From an uncultured bacterium (GTDB taxonomy: Bacteria > Bacillota > Clostridia > Oscillospirales > Acutalibacteraceae): 57,041 nucleotides of DNA. Shown here in pieces: positions 52,257 to 57,041 of this stretch. Both the position numbers and the translations under genes were made by a program. The DNA lies in assembly GCA_905215855.1 (NCBI GenBank), contig CAJMRT010000009.1, positions 1 to 57,041 on the forward strand. Direction: 5' to 3'. Positions within the stretch are counted from its first letter, which is position 1, and every line of letters begins with the position of its first letter. The notes beneath the pieces are model-generated. The model had not been told where the DNA came from, ran no database searches, and saw nothing but the letters and a program-made list of their open reading frames with translations.

Positions 52257-53236
52257 ACTTTTTTCTTAGGTTTTATTTTTGCAAGCGGATTTGAGTCAGC
52301 GGCATTTTTCATTTGTTCGGAACTCAAATGCGTATAAATCTCAGTCGTACCGAGATTTTCGTGTCCGAGAACCTCTTTAAGCACTCTGACATCAACTCCG
52401 CCTTGCTGATACATAAGCGTAGCGGCGGTATGCCTAAGCTTATGACAGGAATATCCCTGAGAATCAAGTCCGATTTTCTCAAGATATTTATATACCATAG
52501 CCTGAATTGTTTTCACGGACATTCTGCGGTGATTACGGCTAATAAACAACGCTTTTTTATCCTTAACTTCATCAATCGGACGCACCTTCATATACTCATT
52601 ATAAGCGTCAATGCAAGCAGAGTTTAGATAAACAATGCGTTCTTTATTGCCTTTACCGACAACACGCATTGTACCGTCACTATGAATATCATTATAGTTA
52701 AGACCTGCCATTTCAGACACACGCAGTCCGCAATTGAGAAAGAGAGTCAAAATACAATAATCACGCTGTTTGTTATTTCCGTCAACAGCATTAAGAAGCT
52801 CAATGCTTTGTTCAAGAGTAAGATACTTTGGCAAAGCTTTTTTATTTTTTGGTGATTCAAGCTGTTCCACGGGATTTGCATCAAGCAAATGTTTATTATT
52901 GGTTATGTACTTAAAAAAGCCTTTCAGACTTGAACATTTTCTTGCACGGGACGCACTCTTATTGTTGCGGTCACGATAAAGAAAATTCATATAATCATAT
53001 GCAAGTTCAAGATTAACGGTTTTAATTAAATCAAGGTCAACATCGTCAATTTTAATTTCATCAAACTCAGTACCGTCAGGCACAAGACCACGCATTACTT
53101 TTAAAAATCTAAAAAAAGTTCTGAGATCAATAAAATATTCGTCAACGGTTTTCTTCGACATATTTTTAATTGTCTGCTTATAAATTAAATAGTCCTTCAA
53201 AATTGCAGGAGCTTCATCACGAAAATCAACTGCCAT
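52253..53236 (-). CDS. XerC/XerD-type tyrosine recombinase
   Basis: 327 residues. N-terminal SAM-like core-binding domain (about 10-115) and catalytic domain with Arg in NCGLRVSEMAGL, the beta-hairpin Lys in VVGKGNKERIV, HKLRHTAATLM (HxxR), LGHENLGTTEIYTH with His and the nucleophile Tyr. The size and SPKNKKALPKYLT linker fit chromosome-dimer-resolving Xer proteins, but it could be a stand-alone integrase since no att site or mobile element is visible next to it. ATG 53236 follows GGTGG at a normal distance; a GTG two codons upstream overlaps that site. Confidence 0.88.
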   Translation of the reverse strand: MAVDFRDEAPAILKDYLIYKQTIKNMSKKTVDEYFIDLRTFFRFLKVMRGLVPDGTEFDEIKIDDVDLDLIKTVNLELAYDYMNFLYRDRNNKSASRARKCSSLKGFFKYITNNKHLLDANPVEQLESPKNKKALPKYLTLEQSIELLNAVDGNNKQRDYCILTLFLNCGLRVSEMAGLNYNDIHSDGTMRVVGKGNKERIVYLNSACIDAYNEYMKVRPIDEVKDKKALFISRNHRRMSVKTIQAMVYKYLEKIGLDSQGYSCHKLRHTAATLMYQQGGVDVRVLKEVLGHENLGTTEIYTHLSSEQMKNAADSNPLAKIKPKKKV

Positions 53237-53361
53237 AAACACACCACCGTAAATTTATTTCTTATAAAGAATAACTAAAAGAAGTTGAACTAAAATCTGT
53301 ATTAAAAGAATTATAATGCTATTATAACACAAAAAAGGGCGGTGTATATTCCAATTACGAA

Positions 53362-53391
53362 AATTATACAAAATGAATATTTTGTATAATT
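53362..53391. repeat. 13-bp inverted repeat (operator- or promoter-like palindrome)
   Basis: AATTATACAAAAT, a 4-base centre, ATTTTGTATAATT. Each arm contains a TATAAT -10-like hexamer pointing outward. It lies between the recombinase gene start (minus) and the end of gdhA. One arm, ATTTTGTATAATTC, recurs at 55161-55174. Confidence 0.7.
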
Positions 53392-53461
53392 CGGGAAATG
53401 GGTAAAACAAGATAAAACCGAAACATATTGCTAATACCAATTTACAGCATTTAAATTACAA

Positions 53462-53502
53462 CAGCCGTACAGACTCACACGAATCTGTACGGCTGAAATT
53501 TT
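53462..53502 (-). terminator. terminator of gdhA
   Basis: A 12-bp perfect stem CAGCCGTACAGA/TCTGTACGGCTG with a 10-base loop, 28 bases past the gdhA stop. The T run is better on the plus strand than on the minus strand, so it could stop transcription both ways. Confidence 0.8.
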
Positions 53503-53529
53503 TTAGAAGATTTAATTTTTAAAAGCTAA

Positions 53530-54861
53530 TTAGCAAACGCCCTGCTGAATCATTGAATCAGCAACCTTCTCAAAACCTGCAATATTAGCACCTACTACAT
53601 AGTCACCTTCATGACCATACTTCTTAGCTGCAGCAGAAATGTTCTTGTAGATGTTAACCATAATGTTCTTAAGCTTAGCGTCAACTTCTTCAAATGTCCA
53701 TGAAAGACGCTGTGAGTTCTGGCTCATCTCAAGAGCTGATGTAGCAACGCCGCCTGCATTAGCAGCCTTACCCGGTGCAAAGAGAATGCCGGATTTCTGG
53801 AGAAGCTTTGTAGCTTCAAGAGTTGTAGGCATATTAGCACCCTCGGCAACAGCATAGCAACCGTTAGCGATAAGTCTTTTAGCGTTTTCTTCGTTAAGCT
53901 CGTTCTGTGTAGCACACGGAAGTGCAACATCACACTTAACTGACCAATCGAATTTGCCTTCGTGATACTCTGAGTTAGGACGATAGTTCTTGTACTCTGT
54001 AAGACGCTGTCTTTTAACTTCCTTGATTTTCTTAATAGCATCAAGGTCAATACCTTCAGCATCATAAATCCAACCTGTTGAATCAGCCATTGTAACTACC
54101 TTAGCACCAAGCTCTGTAGCCTTTTCTGTAGCGTAGATAGCAACATTACCTGCACCTGATACGCAAACAGTAGCACCCTTGATGTCCTTGCCGTTATCCT
54201 TAAGCATAGCCTCTGTAAGATAAAGAAGACCGTAACCGGTAGCCTCAGTTCTTGCGAGCGAACCGCCCCAGTTAAGACCCTTACCTGTAAGAACGCCCTC
54301 ATATACATTTCTGATTCTCTTGTACTGACCGAACATATAACCGATTTCACGAGCGCCTGTACCGATATCGCCTGCAGGAACATCTGTGTCAGCACCGATG
54401 TGCTTACAAAGCTCTGTCATAAAGCTCTGGCAGAATGCCATAACTTCTCTGTCGCTCTTACCCTTAGGATCAAAGTCAGAGCCGCCCTTACCACCGCCGA
54501 TTGGAAGACCTGTAAGTGAGTTCTTGAAAATCTGCTCGAAACCGAGGAACTTAATAACGCCGAGGTTTACTGATGGGTGAAGTCTTAAACCACCCTTGTA
54601 AGGTCCGATAGCACTGTTGAACTGAACACGGAAACCACGGTTTACCTGAACCTTGCCGTTGTCATCAACCCAAGGAACTCTGAACATAATAACTCTTTCA
54701 GGTTCTGTGATTCTTTCGAGAATACCATTCTCTTCGTACTGTGGATTCTGCTCGAAAACGGGCTCAAGTGAAGTAAGAACTTCAGTAGCAGCCTGGATAA
54801 ATTCAGGCTCGTTTGCATTTTTTGCTTTCAGCTTTTCAAGCTGTTCACTTACATATGACAT
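53530..54861 (-). CDS. gdhA: glutamate dehydrogenase
   Basis: 443 residues, hexameric type (family 50 I) glutamate dehydrogenase, probably NADP-linked, reducing 2-oxoglutarate and ammonium to glutamate. Marks: YKGGLRLHPSVN, the catalytic lysine block GLPIGGGKGGSDFDP, AGDIGTGAREIGYMFGQYKR, the Rossmann motif VSGAGNVAIYA, and EGANMPTT. ATG 54861 has GGAGG upstream; upstream in-frame codons would add 27 unconserved residues. Single-gene unit with its own promoter. Confidence 0.97.
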   Translation of the reverse strand: MSYVSEQLEKLKAKNANEPEFIQAATEVLTSLEPVFEQNPQYEENGILERITEPERVIMFRVPWVDDNGKVQVNRGFRVQFNSAIGPYKGGLRLHPSVNLGVIKFLGFEQIFKNSLTGLPIGGGKGGSDFDPKGKSDREVMAFCQSFMTELCKHIGADTDVPAGDIGTGAREIGYMFGQYKRIRNVYEGVLTGKGLNWGGSLARTEATGYGLLYLTEAMLKDNGKDIKGATVCVSGAGNVAIYATEKATELGAKVVTMADSTGWIYDAEGIDLDAIKKIKEVKRQRLTEYKNYRPNSEYHEGKFDWSVKCDVALPCATQNELNEENAKRLIANGCYAVAEGANMPTTLEATKLLQKSGILFAPGKAANAGGVATSALEMSQNSQRLSWTFEEVDAKLKNIMVNIYKNISAAAKKYGHEGDYVVGANIAGFEKVADSMIQQGVC

Positions 54862-54953
54862 AAGTAAGTCCTCCTTAATAAAATTCGCATAAATTATACG
54901 GAAAAAGCTCCGATTATGCTGTAGCACAGTAAAGTGCTGCAATCAACATACTA

Positions 54954-54982
54954 ATAATACTATACTTTGAATGATTTTGCAA
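54954..54982 (-). promoter_or_regulatory. sigma-A promoter of gdhA
   Basis: On the minus strand: TTGCAA (54982-54977), 17 bases, TATTAT (54959-54954). The leader has an imperfect hairpin GCAGCAC/GTGCTAC at about 54920-54940. Confidence 0.65.
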
Positions 54983-55201
54983 TATCTTTTGTGAGATTCC
55001 TGCAAATTTTTTTAAAAATATTGAAAAAACAGCCGATTTTATTCCTTTTCTGCAATTTATTTTACAAATCTCCCAAGTTGAGGTGCATTTTCATGCATTT
55101 TACGAGCTGAATTTTATAAAAATGTATTCATGAATCCAAGAAATTCATTTGCATTACGATATTTTGTATAATTCATATTTGACTTAACAATTAAATTTTA
55201 G
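54983..55201. other. AT-rich intergenic spacer
   Basis: Between gdhA and the small Xre gene. I see no gene. It holds one copy of ATTTTGTATAATTC (55161-55174) also present as an arm of the palindrome at 53362-53391, and a short inverted repeat around ATGAATCC/GGTTCAT is not convincing. Confidence 0.5.
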
Positions 55202-55230
55202 TTGCAAACAGACATATTTTATGATAAAAT
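55202..55230 (+). promoter_or_regulatory. sigma-A promoter of the second Xre gene
   Basis: TTGCAA at 55202-55207, 17 bases, TAAAAT at 55225-55230. Confidence 0.65.
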
Positions 55231-55274
55231 CCAATCAGTAATACTATCTGTAATATTTTTTAAATGTGATTTAT

Positions 55275-55484
55275 ATGGACTACTGCAAAAGATTAAAAGA
55301 ATTAAGAATCAAAAACGGATACACGCAAGAGCAAATTGCATTCATACTTCACACAAGACAGGAACAGTACAGCAAATACGAAAACGGAAAACGGGAACTG
55401 CCTATCAGACATTTGATAACACTTTGTTGCCTTTATAAAACTTCAAGTGATTATATTCTAGGAATAGAAAAATTTGTAAAATGA
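55275..55484 (+). CDS. small Xre-family regulator
   Basis: 69 residues, a single helix-turn-helix domain: YCKRLKELRIKNGYTQEQIA, YSKYENGKRELPIRHLITL, SSDYILGI. Typical of Cro/CI-like repressors common in Clostridia. ATG 55275 lacks a clear ribosome site; an in-frame GTG at 55266 is an alternative. It has its own promoter and terminator. Regulated genes unknown. Confidence 0.82.
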   Translation: MDYCKRLKELRIKNGYTQEQIAFILHTRQEQYSKYENGKRELPIRHLITLCCLYKTSSDYILGIEKFVK

Positions 55485-55496
55485 AGTAAAATGAAT

Positions 55497-55546
55497 AAAG
55501 CAGTCGTCAATACTCAAATCCGAGTAATTGATGACTGCTTTATTGT
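55497..55546. terminator. bidirectional terminator between the Xre gene and yoaK-like gene
   Basis: A long stem of about 18 bp with one bulge (55497-55515 with 55522-55541), then TATTGTT. Both convergent genes end at it. Confidence 0.85.
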
Positions 55547-55563
55547 TATATAAAATTGCCGGA

Positions 55564-56277
55564 TTATTGAATTTTTTCTTTAAACATCATCAGAAAACTT
55601 ATAAGGAGCAATCCGCATGAAACCCATATTATATGCGTTCCAAACGATAACGAAAGATTTCCTCCCAGACCCGCTCCGACTGCAAAGAAAAATATAATAC
55701 CAAAATAATACATTGCCTGTCTGAGCTGTTCGGGCTTTCTTTCGTGAATAAAACCTGACAGAGCAGCCGTACCGCTTCTTAAATTTCCTATGCACATCGT
55801 ACTGGCATAAGAATATCCTCTGACTTTTCTGAAAGTCTGAACCTGCATTGCACAGGAAAACGATACAATTACCGCTGCAACGGTGTCCATACTCTTTGGC
55901 ATGAAGCCAACCGCAAATAATATGATAATTTCAAATAAGAGTATTCCCTGTCGCCAATGTATCTTTTTGGAATACTTGAATTTTTTCTGTATCAAATCAG
56001 CTACAAGAACACCTAACGCAAACGCAAGAATAGGAAAAAGATATTTAAGCCCCTCTCCCCACTTTCCTGTCATAAAATTTGTACTCATAAGCACAACATT
56101 ACCCGTCTGTGCATTTGCAAATACTCCGTCACGGGTAAAATATGTATATGCATCCTGAAATCCGCCTGATAACGCAAGAAATATGCAATTTCTAAATGCC
56201 TCAGACATCTGTCGTGTAGGCTCAAGTTCCTTAAAAAAACTTCTTATCCTTAACACAATACTCCACTCCGAATCCAT
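55564..56277 (-). CDS. YoaK/DUF1275 family membrane protein
   Basis: 237 residues with about six TM helices. FLALSGGFQDAYTYFTRDGVFANAQTGNVV has the DUF1275 pattern (GGxxDAYxY followed by AxxQTGN). Members are called YoaK and may be small-molecule transporters; no substrate known. It lies 73 bases downstream of lysA on the same strand, with a hairpin in between. Confidence 0.85.
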   Translation of the reverse strand: MDSEWSIVLRIRSFFKELEPTRQMSEAFRNCIFLALSGGFQDAYTYFTRDGVFANAQTGNVVLMSTNFMTGKWGEGLKYLFPILAFALGVLVADLIQKKFKYSKKIHWRQGILLFEIIILFAVGFMPKSMDTVAAVIVSFSCAMQVQTFRKVRGYSYASTMCIGNLRSGTAALSGFIHERKPEQLRQAMYYFGIIFFFAVGAGLGGNLSLSFGTHIIWVSCGLLLISFLMMFKEKIQ

Positions 56278-56295
56278 GCGTTAATCTACGCAACA

Positions 56296-56328
56296 CAACA
56301 CCGAACACAATTAAGCGGTTCAGTGTTG
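56296..56328 (-). terminator. hairpin between lysA and the yoaK-like gene
   Basis: An 11-bp stem, CAACACTGAAC with GTTCGGTGTTG on the minus strand (one G-U pair). No T run follows, so its role as terminator is uncertain. Confidence 0.5.
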
Positions 56329-56350
56329 CACAATAATTATAATTCAATTA

Positions 56351-57041
56351 TCAGATATCGTTCTTTACTATATCCTCGTAGCTTTCACGCTTAACAACAA
56401 CTCTTGCCTTTCCGTCTTTAACCATTACGATTGCAGGACGAGGGATTCTGTTGTAATTTGAAGCCATTGAATAGTTGTAAGCACCTGTTGAAAGAACAGC
56501 AAGCGTATCGCCTACTTCAACCTTTGCAACTTTTGTGTGTTCCTGAACAAGGTCACCGCTTTCGCAACACTTACCTGCTACAGTAACAATTTCATCAGGC
56601 TCTTTGTCAGCCTTACCTGCATTTACCACAGTATAAGCAGACTGGTAAAGCGCATATCTGATATTATCGGTCATACCGCCGTCAACAGATACATAAGTTC
56701 TAATATTCGGAATTTCTTTCTTTCCGCCGACTTTGTAAAGTGTAATACCTGCTTCACCTACAATTGAACGACCCGGTTCAATGAAGATGTACGGAACAGG
56801 AAGTCCGTGTTCCTTAGCTTTAGCCTTAACAGCTTCAGAAACCTTTTCCATATAGTTCTCGTAAGGAACAGGCTCATCGTCCTTAGTGTACATAATACCA
56901 AAGCCGCCGCCGAGGTTAAGCTCTGAAATAACGATTCCGAGTTCATCGTGAATCTTGCCCATAAAGTCAAGCATAATTTCAGCAGCAGTGACAAACGGAT
57001 CAATATCAAAAATCTGTGAACCGATGTGGCAATGAAGTTCC
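56351..57041 (-). CDS. lysA: diaminopimelate decarboxylase (N-terminal part outside window)
   Basis: The frame is open to the right edge and carries ELHCHIGSQIFD at the boundary, so about the C-terminal 230 residues are present. LysA makes lysine from meso-diaminopimelate with PLP. Visible marks: the glycine loop LNLGGGFGI, FIEPGRSIVGEAG, VDGGMTDNIRYALYQSAY, CCESGDLVQEH (Cys for substrate contact across the dimer) and GAYNYSMASNYN. It completes the pathway begun by asd-dapA-dapB at 11.5-14.3 kb, but is not in that operon. Confidence 0.95.
   Translation of the reverse strand, partial: ELHCHIGSQIFDIDPFVTAAEIMLDFMGKIHDELGIVISELNLGGGFGIMYTKDDEPVPYENYMEKVSEAVKAKAKEHGLPVPYIFIEPGRSIVGEAGITLYKVGGKKEIPNIRTYVSVDGGMTDNIRYALYQSAYTVVNAGKADKEPDEIVTVAGKCCESGDLVQEHTKVAKVEVGDTLAVLSTGAYNYSMASNYNRIPRPAIVMVKDGKARVVVKRESYEDIVKNDI

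Noticed and set aside
52253..53236. Tyrosine recombinase as integrase of a mobile element
   Set aside because: Flanked by housekeeping genes (radA side and gdhA), with no att repeats or element genes; Xer-like chromosomal role is at least as likely.

Overview
The window reads as chromosomal DNA of a low-GC, Gram-positive, spore-forming anaerobe of the class Clostridia, most likely a Ruminococcus-like member of the Oscillospiraceae. The clues are a SCIFF ranthipeptide with its radical SAM maturase (a Clostridia hallmark), a type I dockerin, CwlJ/GerQ-like and CwlD-like sporulation proteins, CdaA/CdaR, a SEC-C-tagged methionine aminopeptidase, a DUF6873 protein and many consensus sigma-A promoters. 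The genus is an inference; there is no rRNA in the window to test it.

Layout. 1-5.4 kb: the 3' end of mtaB, a secreted GHL10-type glycoside-hydrolase-like protein, DUF1294, an RluA-type pseudouridine synthase and a polytopic membrane protein. 5.4-7.9 kb: a membrane-anchored kinase-fold protein that has lost its catalytic residues and carries PASTA and YARHG domains outside the cell. 8.1-11.3 kb: queA-tgt-yajC-TIGR04086, all on the minus strand. 11.5-14.3 kb: asd-dapA-dapB for diaminopimelate/lysine; lysA is cut by the right edge of the window. 14.4-18.1 kb: DUF3343 plus a class V aminotransferase, then cdaA-cdaR for c-di-AMP. 18.1-22.7 kb: rodA, then fhs-tsaE-tsaB-rpiB. 23-26.9 kb: a small Xre regulator, an AlbA_2/COG2865 regulator, tRNA-Ser(CGA), and a heavily frameshifted remnant of a large phage-type polyvalent protein. 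26.9-30.8 kb: a CwlJ/GerQ-like germination pair and two zinc-ribbon membrane proteins. 30.8-37.7 kb: hemW, prfC, an Orn/Lys/Arg decarboxylase, SCIFF peptide plus maturase, and an MBL hydrolase. 37.7-39.9 kb: feoAB.

40.0-46.7 kb is the most striking region. A consensus promoter leads into a cobalamin-type riboswitch with two downstream terminators, followed by four tightly packed genes: a secreted dockerin protein combining a transcobalamin-like DUF4430 domain with an alpha/alpha-toroid of prenyltransferase-like repeats (the two folds of intrinsic factor, in reverse order); a membrane-anchored Ser-rich DUF4430 protein; an EcfT-like permease; and one polypeptide fusing two ECF ATPases to an S-component-like membrane domain. 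I read it as a corrinoid capture and import system.

46.8-57 kb: a PurF-like protein without the N-terminal nucleophile cysteine, map, cwlD, radA, a DUF6873 gene, a tyrosine recombinase, gdhA, a small Xre regulator, a YoaK/DUF1275 membrane protein and the C-terminal part of lysA. I see no CRISPR array, rRNA or intact insertion sequence.
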